From Glebionis coronaria (lineage: Eukaryota; Streptophyta; Magnoliopsida; Asterales; Asteraceae), in contig CM046882.1 of NCBI GenBank assembly GCA_025667525.1, positions 216,302,592 through 216,366,591 on the forward strand: DNA of 64,000 nt, read 5' to 3'. Below are positions 1 through 8,848 of this stretch, piece by piece (the first letter of the stretch is position 1; every line of letters begins with the position of its first letter). The notes beneath the pieces are model-generated. The model was not told the origin of the DNA. It worked only from the letters and a program-made list of their open reading frames with translations, and ran no database searches. A program made the position numbers and the translations under genes.

Positions 1-910
1 TAGAAACCGCTTTAACCGAAGCGGTGTTGGAAGCTTCTTGAGCCTTCCAATGGGACATAAGGTTTGCAAATCTATCGAAAAATCGGTTTTCTTCATTTGC
101 TTCATCATGTAATGCATTGATACTTTGAGACGATGATGAGCCCCTTTTGGCAACACTCGGTGTGTGACGAGGGCTATAAACCTTAGACCTATTCTCGATT
201 ATGACCAAAGCTTCTTCAACCGTTTTACACAAAAAATTACCACCCGCGGCGGCATTTAAATAATCTCTTTCATGATCGTTAAGTCCATTGTAAAACGTGT
301 TGATTTGGTGCAAATCGGAAAAACCATGATGAGGACATTCGTGTAACATCTCCTTAAACCTATTCCAAGCCGTAGAAAAACTTTCATTTGATTCTTGTGA
401 AAATTTAGAAATCTCGTTTTTCAAATGCGTAGTCTTAGAGGGCGGAAAAAATTGGTTCACAAATTTGGACACGAGATCGGTCCACGTCAATATAGAATTG
501 GGTGGTTCTTTCTCTAACCAAATTTTAGCGGGCCCCGCTAAGGAATACGGAAATAACATCATCTTAATCGAGTCATTCGAGACATCCTTGAATTTGCATG
601 TGGCGGTAAGACGATTAAATTGGCGGATATGGTTGTGGGGATTGTCCTTCTCATCACCACGGAATTTGTTGTTTTGGATCATCGACAACAAACCCGTTTT
701 CACCTCGAAATTCTCCGCAAGGATTGCGGGAATAACAATAGCTTCTCCATACCCCTCGGTGGGTGCTTGAAGTAACTCCATCATAGTTCGATTCGCCATG
801 GTTGGTTCTTCTCGTACAATGGGTTCGTCAATAGGAGACTCCTCACTAGAAAGAGTGAGTGATTTGTTTCTTCGTTTACGTGCACGTCTAGCTTTAGAGC
901 GAGTTTGCAT
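1..910 (-). CDS. gag: Gag of element A (partial, runs off the window)
   Basis: Structural capsid protein of an Athila-type retrotransposon, expected to form cytoplasmic virus-like particles. The minus-strand frame from the ATG at 910 is open for all 303 codons to the window edge. It starts MQTRSKARRARKRRNK, a basic N-terminus, followed by MELLQAPTEGYGEAIV and the conserved gag core, with FPYSLAGPAKIWL near residue 120 and the signature NAAAGGNFLCKTVEEA about residue 235. This matches G gag at 60329-61174 almost residue for residue. Where G has a stop (TAG at 61172), A has an arginine codon, so A keeps the intact state. The zinc knuckle is expected just beyond the edge. The frame is not listed as a standard ORF because it lacks an in-window stop. 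Confidence 0.85.
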   Translation of the reverse strand, partial: MQTRSKARRARKRRNKSLTLSSEESPIDEPIVREEPTMANRTMMELLQAPTEGYGEAIVIPAILAENFEVKTGLLSMIQNNKFRGDEKDNPHNHIRQFNRLTATCKFKDVSNDSIKMMLFPYSLAGPAKIWLEKEPPNSILTWTDLVSKFVNQFFPPSKTTHLKNEISKFSQESNESFSTAWNRFKEMLHECPHHGFSDLHQINTFYNGLNDHERDYLNAAAGGNFLCKTVEEALVIIENRSKVYSPRHTPSVAKRGSSSSQSINALHDEANEENRFFDRFANLMSHWKAQEASNTASVKAVS

Positions 911-1636
911 AAACGTCACGTACAACGAGAAGGCGAGCAAAGAAGATTCTTTTTGGTATTTTGTGTTTTTTCAATTTTTTTGTGGTTTTTGATTGTATTA
1001 ACCTTTTTGGAATTGGTGAATATATTAAGTAGACAACAAGTCCACAAATCTCCTCACTTAATCAAATCTCTTGATTAAAAAGGCCTCAAGGAATGAAAAC
1101 GATCACGTGGAGTGAACGCCTTCGATGACTTTAGAACGATGGTGGAACACCAAATCGTTCAAGAGGGTTTAATCAAATGAAACCAAGAAAATATATATGA
1201 TATGTAGTAATACTTTGGGCGGCAAAACCCTCGATTCACTCTCAAAATCAAATACGCACAAGCAAGCGGAGGAAACGAGGCGGCGCGAAGCACTTAAGAG
1301 CCTTTTTCCTTTAGGTTGTGAAATACAACCGCCTTATACCCACCTTATAGTTTGTATTTTCAAAATCGAGCTTCACGAAAGTATTTATCTATTTTTGCCT
1401 TTTTTCTTTGGTTTGAGATTCGAATACAATGATTGGGTAATGACCTCCCAAGTCAAGGTTGTGATTGCTCACGTATTTGGAGTACTTGTGTATTTATTGT
1501 TCTACGTATACAATATAGTAATAGTATTCACACAAAAACCGAAAAACGATAATACGTATTAATAGAGTGCTATTAATACAATTATATTATGGCTAATATA
1601 GAAAAACAACAATGGTCAATCAAAACACAACACGCC
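911..1636 (-). promoter_or_regulatory. 5' leader of element A
   Basis: About 726 bp lie between PBS and gag ATG, with no convincing coding frame. It is homologous to the G leader (59601-60328). The part at 1255-1360 contains the block also found in E and G (CTCGTTTCC and TTAAGTGCTT on the element strand, preceded by a CTATAAGGTGGGTATAAGGCG-like stretch). A 121-codon plus-strand frame here is an antisense shadow. Confidence 0.7.
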
Positions 1637-1654
1637 TCCCCGGCAGCGGCGCCA
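1637..1654 (-). promoter_or_regulatory. PBS of element A (tRNA-Asp type)
   Basis: The element strand reads TGGCGCCGCTGCCGGGGA. This is complementary to the 3' end of plant tRNA-Asp(GUC) with one mismatch at position 9 (C for T). It lies 5 bp from the LTR end, as a minus-strand cDNA primer site should. Confidence 0.85.
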
Positions 1655-2876
1655 AAAAATGATGTAATGATTTTGTATATACTTTATTTTAGGAAAAACA
1701 AAGCAACACAAAAAGCGGTAAGTATTAAGCGTCGGTTTAGGAAAACCAAGCACTTATGACCCTTGATGAGGTGGGATCGTTCTCGAGGAGGCACGTGTGT
1801 TGTGTAATGAATTGATTGATTATGTTTTTGATTATTAATGAGAAGAAAAGAAGAGAAAATGACGAAGACGAAAAAATTAGAAAAATAAGGCAAAACACTA
1901 TTAGAAAGTTACGACGAAGAACGTGAAAAACACAAAATTTAAAATTTAAACCTAAAAATTCCTAAAAATTACTAAAAACTCCCAAATAATGTTCTAAGGG
2001 TTTACAAAAAATTCAAACTTGCCAAAACCTTTTAACTAATTTAATAATGACTTTTTAATGCTAATTAAAGCCCTAAAAATCACTTTTAAATATTAAAAAG
2101 CCCTAAACAAGATTTTATAGTTTGTAAACCTCAAAAATGACTTAATTAAACTAAAAACTATTTTTAAAAATTTTAAAACCAATTTAAACTATTTTTAAAC
2201 TCCTAAAAACTATTAAAATCTATTAAATCTTAAATTAATTCTAAAAATTAATTGAAAAGCCTAAAAATTAAATGGAAAGTGACAAAGGTCCTATTTTAAT
2301 GTCTAGAATCTAGGAAAAATGAAAAAGAAATTAAAATAAAACTTTTTATTTTATTGAATAAAATAATATTAAAATATTCTAAAAAATTAAAAGTCCTCAA
2401 ATAAATTCTAAAAAATTCTCAAAAATCCTAAATATTCTAACTAAGAAGAAAATGTAAATTAAAGTTTCTAAAACCTCTTAATGAATTTTATATTAATTTT
2501 TAAAGTTGCTAAAAAACCCTAAAATTAAATAAAATCAAAAATTAAAGTTTTTGAAAACTTTTTCACATGTAAACCTCAAAAATATCACTAGAAACCTAAA
2601 AACTATTTTTTTGTATTTTTTAACTACTGTTTAGTATTTTTAAATGACTTTCTAAAATAAAAATAATCCTATTAAATAATTAAATAAAAGGAAAAATAAA
2701 ATTTTTGAACAGAAAAATCCCTAAACCTATTAATATCCTAGGAAAATTGAAAAGAAGCTAGAAAGCTTAATGAATAAGCTAAAAACAAGCAATAAGCCCA
2801 CGGCTTATTTAGAAAAGCTAAACTCAAATACTCCTTAAGTATAATTCCAAATCAAACTTATCAGTCAAAGTCCCCA

Positions 2877-2942
2877 GGGCGTATTGGTTAAGTTGTTGGT
2901 GTGTGAGCGTAGTGACCAGGGTTCGAATCCTGAAACCCCCCC
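2877..2942 (+). other. tRNA-like sequence antisense inside the A LTR
   Basis: The plus strand starts GGGCGTATTGGTTAAG (A-box-like) and 50 bp later has GGGTTCGAATCC (a good B box). A complete cloverleaf with a paired acceptor stem is not evident, so this is a tRNA-derived or Pol III promoter-like relic rather than a tRNA gene. It points against element A's transcription. Confidence 0.5.
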
Positions 2943-2955
2943 TTTTTATCACTTA

Positions 2956-3061
2956 GTTGCGCCGCAACGCTTTTGTCTTGCGCCGCAACTAGTGAAACGG
3001 GAGCACCTTTGGTCAGCAACTCCTTTAGTTGCGCCGCAGCTAGTAGGTCTTGCGGCGCAAC
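2956..3061. repeat. Cluster of four GTTGCG/CGCAAC palindromes in the A LTR
   Basis: GTTGCGCCGCAAC occurs at 2956-2968, with variants at 2978-2989, 3028-3040 and, inverted, 3050-3061. The six-base arms are perfect complements around one central base. The cluster starts 14 bp after the tRNA-like sequence and is much more GC-rich than its surroundings. Confidence 0.7.
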
Positions 3062-4989
3062 GTTAATTTTTTTTTGCTTTTTAAACTTTTTGCCAAACAA
3101 CTCAGTGACACTTAATGACTTGTACACTCAATCACATTCACTTTTATGCAAAGATTAACCCAATGACTAACAACAAAAAAAACGTGGACAGTACTTGAAC
3201 ACTTGATGAATAAGTGTGAGTGCACACTTGTGAGCCAAAAGGGATTTGGCAATGATTATGTGATGATTGCTTTGGACAACAATGGGCACCCTTGAGCTTA
3301 TTGAAGCTCAAGGAGTCAGTAACACACAAAATCAAAGCACTCAATACCACAAAATAAGCAAATCAAGCACACATAGGTCAAAACGGGCTCATGTAAAGTT
3401 TCTGTGACAGATTATGAAAACCAGTGGACTATAGGGCTATTAACTTGCTTACTCAAACTTCAACTAGCAAATAAAACAAATCAATCCTAAAATCACCCTG
3501 CTACTTCACAAAATTCAAAGTTCAATCACCCAAACTTCAAGAAAATTCAAGCAAAATGGCATACACAGATTTTTGTTAACTCTTCTCTCTTAAAAACCTC
3601 TCAAACTGCTACCAAACTTGCTCAAATCTACTTACCAACTAACAACAATCCTGCAACAACCTATTACAACTACTCTAACAACCTAATAAAACACAAACAA
3701 AGAATCTTCCCCTGCTAAAACCTATTGCCAAACAGTCCTTAAGATTATGAAAACTAACTTTTATCAAACAGAATCACTTTAAAAAGCTACCAAACTCATT
3801 TCTATTGCATTTAACATGCATATAACATCAAATAAACACAAGTTCCACAGCTTAAACACACAAAAGCATTCAATCAACAAAGATCATGCAAAGCTAAACT
3901 ATTTCTGAAATTTAACAATGTAAAAGAAATTTACCTTAGGTTCTTACATCCAAGAACCTAGAGGATGAAAATCCTCCTCCAATCCAACTCGGGTTGGAGC
4001 AGAACCTTTATCAACAAACAAATAACCTGCCAAAAAGATCAAAGAGAAAAACAAGGAAATATCCAATATGCCTATTTTCTGTTTTTCTTTTCTTTCTTTA
4101 AAACTTTCCAAAATCTTTTCAAACTTACTTAAAATGTTTTAAAACCACTCTAAACTCACAAATCAACACCCCTTTGTTTTGACTGACTTAGGGATTTAGG
4201 GTTCTAGGATGATGAAGATAGTTAACAGTGGTGATTAATCCTTTTTGGGGAAGAAAACTTTTTAAAAAAGTGTTTAGTGGGAATTTTCGTTGACCATTTG
4301 ACCAGGTTTAATAAACCTGGTTCATGGGTGTGGGTTTTGGACGGGTAGGTTAAGGGTTTGGGTAAGGGTATGGGTTGGTGGGTGGGTAGTGTGAGGTGTC
4401 AAAAGCTGAGTGGGTGGGTGAGTTTGGGCTTTTGGCAGATTGAGTCCCCAGGTTATCAACTTCTCTTCACTTTGTATTTAATACCCAACAGTGCCCAAAT
4501 TAGCTTTGTCAACTTTTGACAACTTGTCAAAAGTGGCACAAACTTTTCCAAAAGCTTTTCCAAGGATGTAAAATGTATATTCTTCAAATTCCAAGGACTG
4601 ATCTTGTACAATCTTCAAATATTAAGGATAATACTTGTACATTTGATAATTTGAGGGTCAAATGTGACAAGTTCTTCAAAGATGAGGGGCCATTTTTGCC
4701 AATCTTCAATTCTTCAAGGGTCTTTTTGCAAAATCCAAACTTGGGCCCGGTTCATTGTGCGACTTCATTTCCCGTGTTCGTTTTTGATTGATTCTTGTGT
4801 CCTTTTGCCAATTCCTCAATATCCGTACCTAAAAATACACAAGTAACAAACACGAGCATATATTTGGCATGTTTTATGATATTTTATGCAATTTAAGGCC
4901 GATTTGGACGATGAGACCATGTATAAAAGCAGTCTCATCAGTGGCTAAGTCTAAAAATTACTCAAACAAAATTTAGCTAAACATGTCAT

Positions 4990-5370
4990 CGGAAAGAGCT
5001 CTAATCGGAATGACCGAATCGGAATACCCCAATCGGAATGAGCTAATCGGAATACACCAATCGGAATGAGCTAATCGGAATACACCAATCGGAATGAGCT
5101 AATCGGAATACACCAATCGGAATGAGCTAATCGGAATACACCAATCGGAATGAGCTAATCGGAAAACACCAATCGGAATGTGCTAATCAGAATACCCAAA
5201 TCGGAATGCCAATCAGAAGAACTTTGTCGGAATGCAAATCGGAATGCCAATCGGAATGTTGTTGTCCAGTCGGAATGATGGTCGGAATGTTGAAACCCTT
5301 TTCCGATGCTACTGATCAGAATGACAATCGGAATATATAATCCCTTTTCCGATTACACCAATCGGAATAT
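4990..5370 (-). repeat. Tandem array of CGGAAT-core units in the C leader
   Basis: The regular part alternates two 14-bp units, AATCGGAATGAGCT and AATCGGAATACACC, giving a 28-bp higher-order period repeated about five times at 5035-5175. Degenerate copies (AATCGGAATG with variable spacers) extend to about 5370. It lies downstream of the C PBS, the position held by the CGGAAC array in element F. Confidence 0.8.
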
Positions 5371-5618
5371 ATCCCACTTTTCTCGGACAAAACTCAACCA
5401 ATACGTGATTTTAAGCCAAAAAATGATCAAAACACCCAAAAATTTTGTGTTTTTAGCCAAAGTAAATATACCAAATCACTACTAAAACTATGTAGAAGAT
5501 GTAGATGAAGAAGTAGAGCACGGAAAACACAAAAAAAATTTGAATCCGAGATGATTTATTGATTAAATCATTCGAATCAAATATAATAACAACAAACAAT
5601 CACGAATCTACCCCGTGG

Positions 5619-5630
5619 CGATTGATACCA
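5619..5630 (-). promoter_or_regulatory. Candidate PBS of element C
   Basis: The element strand reads TGGTATCAATCG, two bases from the LTR end. The first eight bases match the initiator-Met PBS (TGGTATCAGAGC); the last four do not, so the primer may be another tRNA or the site may be decayed. Confidence 0.5.
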
Positions 5631-5632
5631 AT

Positions 5633-5988
5633 TGTTGTCCCATAATATTATGATTGTATACTACACGAATTAAAGAAAGAAAGGAAGATATGAGATGAAT
5701 TTTAGAGAGAGAAAGAAGTGAGAGAAAGTAGAGAAGAGGAGAGGATTAACTTGTGAATATTAGATTAAGGAATGAGAAAAATGAACCACCAACCCTCCTA
5801 ACATGCTAGGAGGGTAGTATATATAGTCCACCCACATGCGGGCTTCTTTATGGACTATATGGTTTGGGCCGGGCTTTCCTTTCGGGCTTTAATTACTTAT
5901 TAATGAACTTTAGCCTTAAGTTAAGCCCGTATAACACGACTAATATACTACCTATTACAACGTTCTGAAATACGATACATAATAAACA
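5633..5988 (-). repeat. LTR of element C
   Basis: A short LTR ends in ACAACA at 5633. It has TATATATA at 5818-5825 on the element strand, immediately followed by a perfect inverted repeat (5792-5815). A pyrimidine-rich CTCTCTT stretch follows in R/U5. This plan matches the F LTR although the sequence differs. Confidence 0.6.
5792..5825 (-). promoter_or_regulatory. TATA box with adjacent hairpin in the C LTR
   Basis: TATATATA lies at 5818-5825. Two bases downstream on the element strand sit perfect 9-bp arms (plus strand ACCCTCCTA 5792-5800 and TAGGAGGGT 5807-5815) around a six-base loop. The hairpin would lie between the TATA box and the expected start site. Confidence 0.6.
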
Positions 5989-6012
5989 TATGACCGAGCA
6001 TTCTTTTTTGGC

Positions 6013-6663
6013 TCAATATTTTGAGGCTAACACCTCACCCCTAAGGATGGTTGAATCCTTAGGCTCCGGCAAGTCGGGAGAAGGAATAGCATTCTCATCG
6101 GTCCAAGAAATAGGAGTCTCATCGTCATCACTATCATAATAATATGGAGGCACAAGAGGAGGAGTATAAGAATTAAGGTTAGATACCTGCTCTCGTTGTT
6201 GATCCGCTTGACATTTTGCGTTGTATTTATGGAAAGCTTCTTCGAGGTTTTGAAATTGAGTAACAAGAGTAGCCCATTGTTCTTGGGTACTCAATTGTTC
6301 GAAAGAAGGTTGATGATTGACGGTGTGGCGTGGGGGCTCAAAGTTAAATGCACTGGGATGATAGCACGGTGGTTTCTCAAAGATCTTCGACGGATCACAA
6401 GAAGAAACATCGTGAGGGCCCCCACAAATATAGCAACACGGATATGGAGAAAAACCTGGTGCATGTTGAGGATAGGGATTGTCATAGACGGGAGAGGGTG
6501 GGAAAGTATTGTAAGAGTTGAAATATGAATTTGTTGAATTGAAAAATGAACAAAATCCAAATTGTGTATCGTCGATATCAAAACCACACCGCTCACAAGT
6601 ACACCATTGACATGTTTGAAAATCATGCCATGGTCTCCCACACCGGCCGCAAGACGAATCCAT
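6013..6663 (-). CDS. Cys-rich, zinc-knuckle, gag-like protein of element X
   Basis: A 216-residue protein whose function I do not recognise. Residues 5-18 (CGRCGRPWHDFQTC) form a canonical CX2CX4HX4C knuckle, directly followed by CTCERC, two further cysteine pairs. Near residue 78 CYICGGPHDVSSC is a CX2CX3HX4C knuckle, the same shortened form as in E gag (CVSCGGAHPNYAC) and the G nucleocapsid (CMYCGGGHDFSEC). In between is a Phe/Tyr/Pro/Ser-rich linker. The second half has a glutamine-rich, possibly helical stretch and an acidic tail. There is no capsid domain, protease or RT. It follows a PBS at gag's usual distance, so a nucleic-acid-binding nucleocapsid-only gag is the natural reading. The stop (6013-6015) lies about 25 bp from the C insertion, so whether the end is original is uncertain. 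Confidence 0.6.
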   Translation of the reverse strand: MDSSCGRCGRPWHDFQTCQWCTCERCGFDIDDTQFGFCSFFNSTNSYFNSYNTFPPSPVYDNPYPQHAPGFSPYPCCYICGGPHDVSSCDPSKIFEKPPCYHPSAFNFEPPRHTVNHQPSFEQLSTQEQWATLVTQFQNLEEAFHKYNAKCQADQQREQVSNLNSYTPPLVPPYYYDSDDDETPISWTDENAIPSPDLPEPKDSTILRGEVLASKY

Positions 6664-6888
6664 GAAGAATTATAGAGAAGAGGGGTAAAGAAAAGAATTA
6701 AACATAATAGAGGATAAAGAGGAATATTTTTGGTGCAAAACTTATGAAAAAGAAATGCTTTTTATGATTTTTCAAATGTTTTTGGGGTTTTTGGAAAATT
6801 TTTGACACGAAAAATAACGTTCACAAGTGAACGGATCTCAAAAAGCAACGCGTCTCTCACAGAAAACCGTTAATCTTTACGAAAAGAG

Positions 6889-6903
6889 CCGGCAGCGGCG
6901 CCA
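6889..6903 (-). promoter_or_regulatory. PBS of element X (tRNA-Asp type, 15 bases)
   Basis: The element strand reads TGGCGCCGCTGCCGG and then departs from the A/E/G site. It places X with the Athila-type elements by primer use. Confidence 0.7.
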
Positions 6904-6912
6904 TTTTAATGT

Positions 6913-8848
6913 TGATATTTTGCTAGGTTCAATTGTTCGTTTCTCGGCATCTTAACGAATTGATTTCCGGTTCAAAGTACGACTCAATTGTTTTTGGTGA
7001 AAAAGAATATTTTTGATTGTTTTTAAAATAAATGGTGCAAGACTTAAATGTAAATGACTGTAATTAAAAATTAAAACGTAAATGGTGCAAAATTAAAAAC
7101 TTTAAAAGTAAATTAATTAAATGATGTAAAATTAAAAACTTGAAAAGTAAATGACGAAAAATTAAGGCTTGACGAAAAGTAAATTTGAAAGTTAAATAAG
7201 ACAAAACAAGTAAAAATAAAGCTAAATAAAAATAAGACAAAACAATTAAAATAAAGGTAAGTAAAAATGGCGGGAAAATAAGTTTAAAAATAAAATTTGA
7301 CTAAAAACTAATTAAATTCGCAATTGTAAAAACTGAATTAAATTCGCAATTAAAAGAACTAAATTCGCAATTGTAAAAAAAACAAAAGATTTCACAATTG
7401 AAATGAACAATTCCGTAATTGTGAAATCAAAGATTTCGCAATTGCTAGAAAAAGTTCCTAAATCGAATCAGGAAGAAGATTTCGCAATAGCAGAAAAAGG
7501 CAAGATTTCGCAATAGCAGAAAAAGTTCCTAAATCGAATCAGGAACAAGATTTCGCAATAGCAGAAAAAGTTCCTAAATCGAATCAGGAAGAAGATTTCA
7601 CAATAGCAGAAAAAGGCAAGATTTCGCAATAGCAGAAAAAGTTCCTAAATCGAATCAGGAACAAGATTTCGCAATAGCAGAAAAAGTTCCTAAATCGAAT
7701 CAGGAAGAAGATTTCGCAATAGCAGAAAAAGTTCCTAAATCGAATCAGGAACAAGATTTCGCAATAGCAGAAAAAGTTCCTAAATCGAATCAGGAAGAAG
7801 ATTTCGCAATAGCAGAAAAAGTTCCTAAATCGAATCAGGAACAAGATTTCGCAATGGGGAGAAAGTACAAGATTTCGCAATTAATGAAAAAGTTCCTAAA
7901 TCGAATCAGATTTCCTAAAAACTAGGAAAACACAAAAAGTACGAAAATAAGCTCAAAAATCTTAACTTTTGGAAGACAATAAGCAAAGTAAAACACCAAT
8001 AAGCTAAATAAAAACACTAGATCAAAGATAAAACGTATGAAATCAACAAAAACAAGACACGAAAATTAAAAAGACTTAAAATTTATATAAAAATAAGATG
8101 AAAAAGGTTTAGATTGAAAACTTGAAATCAAAACAAACATAGATTAAGAAAAAGATTGACAATTAGCAAGAAGAGAAGATGAACAAGATGATTAAAAACT
8201 TAAAGATAAAAGATTAAAGAACACAAAATTAAAACTTACTTGAAAATTAAAGGTGCAAGACAAGGTAATTAAAGGTGCAATAAAATAAATGACATGAATT
8301 TAAATGTGAAAAAATTAAGTGGAAGAGCATAGTTTGTCAAACTAGCCAACAAAAACTAATGAAATGAAAATGAGGGGTATTTATAGGTGATTAGGGAGGT
8401 GTTTAGAGGAAGCTTCCTCCCCTCCTTCCTTTCTTCTTAATTGCACCATTAGGTCCTTCCTTCTTAATATTTTGTTAATCTTGGACTTTAAGGACTTTTG
8501 GCTCGGGATTTCTTTAAACTCGTCTTTTAATTCTTCAATAAATAAGACTCGAGTTCTTCGGCTTTTGATAAACTTCCGTCTTTTGACTTTTTATTCGATA
8601 AATCTTCAGAATTGGTCTTGGACTTCCATTCTTTTTGCACTCTTGACTTTTTGACTTCGTCTTTCATCTTTTTCTTCAATAAAAGCCCGTAAATGCCGTG
8701 TTTTCTACACTTTTCACAATTTCGTCCTAAATCACAACAAAAACACAAACCACGCATAATTCCGACATAAAAGACATAAAATACACGTTTTGGCTCGGTT
8801 ATTATTGTAATTAAGTGGTAAAAAGGATGGGTGTTTTCACACCTATCA
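6913..8848 (-). repeat. LTR of element X
   Basis: It starts TGATAGGTG at 8848 and ends in TCA near 6913, with a nine-base spacer to the PBS. TATAAATA is at 8385-8378 on the element strand, about 465 bp from the LTR start. The first bases form an imperfect hairpin (GATAGGTGT and ACACCCATC). It holds a 45-bp tandem array and otherwise non-coding AT-rich sequence. The 98-codon frame at 7584-7880 comes from the array. Confidence 0.65.
7433..7905. repeat. 45-bp tandem repeat in the X LTR
   Basis: The unit contains GATTTCGCAATAGCAG and AAAAAGTTCCTAAATCGAATC and repeats about nine times, with two shorter partial units (about 28 bp) inside. Copies differ mostly at one base (GGAAGAAG against GGAACAAG), alternating irregularly. 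The array lies downstream of the TATA box, so it would be transcribed in R/U5. Confidence 0.85.

Larger units (their letters stand above)
1..4940 (-). mobile_element. Element A: Athila-type Ty3/gypsy retrotransposon, 5' half
   Basis: Reading on the minus strand, a 3.28 kb LTR, a tRNA-Asp-type PBS, a leader and an open gag frame follow in order and run off the left edge, so the rest of pol and the 3' LTR lie outside the window. Gag and leader match element G at high identity by eye. The LTR starts TGATGAGACT at 4940, and the flanking bases 4941-4945 (GTGGC) are the candidate TSD. A sits in the leader of copia C and is therefore the youngest level of the left-hand nest. Confidence 0.88.
1660..4940 (-). 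repeat. 5' LTR of element A
   Basis: It starts TGATGAGACT at 4940 and ends in TCA at 1660, next to the PBS. The first 30 bp form an inverted repeat (GATGAGACT and GGTCTCATC, 4910-4939). Outside the ends it is strongly diverged from the B and G LTRs, although the downstream gag is nearly identical to G. It is AT-rich without a coding frame and contains a tRNA-like stretch and a cluster of GTTGCG/CGCAAC palindromes. Confidence 0.8.
4941..5988 (-). mobile_element. Element C: copia-like LTR and leader fragment
   Basis: The minus strand shows an LTR of about 355 bp with a TATA box, a PBS beginning TGGTATCA, and a leader that enters a tandem array before being cut at 4940 by element A. No coding region of C remains in the window. 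The upper LTR boundary is not fixed: 5988 (TGTTTATT) is my choice, but 6000 is possible. Confidence 0.62.
5989..8848 (-). mobile_element. Element X: small gypsy-related element with a Cys-rich ORF
   Basis: The minus strand shows a 1.94 kb LTR (8848-6913), a tRNA-Asp-type PBS, a short leader of about 225 bp and a 216-codon ORF, then the boundary with element C. The other half is beyond A and C, outside the window. X inserted into the 5' LTR of B: its LTR start TGATAGGTG at 8848 abuts B sequence at 8849. The candidate TSD is TATGC (8849-8853). Confidence 0.7.

Noticed and set aside
1197..1562. 121-codon plus-strand frame in the A leader
   Set aside because: Antisense to the element, and not supported by any motif.
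4990..5370. CRISPR-like spaced repeats
   Set aside because: Units are 14 bp with no unique spacers, in plant retrotransposon DNA; simple tandem repeats.
7584..7880. 98-codon minus-strand frame with repeated CEILFLIRFRNFF-like units
   Set aside because: Product of a 45-bp array whose length is a multiple of three; it lies inside the X LTR.
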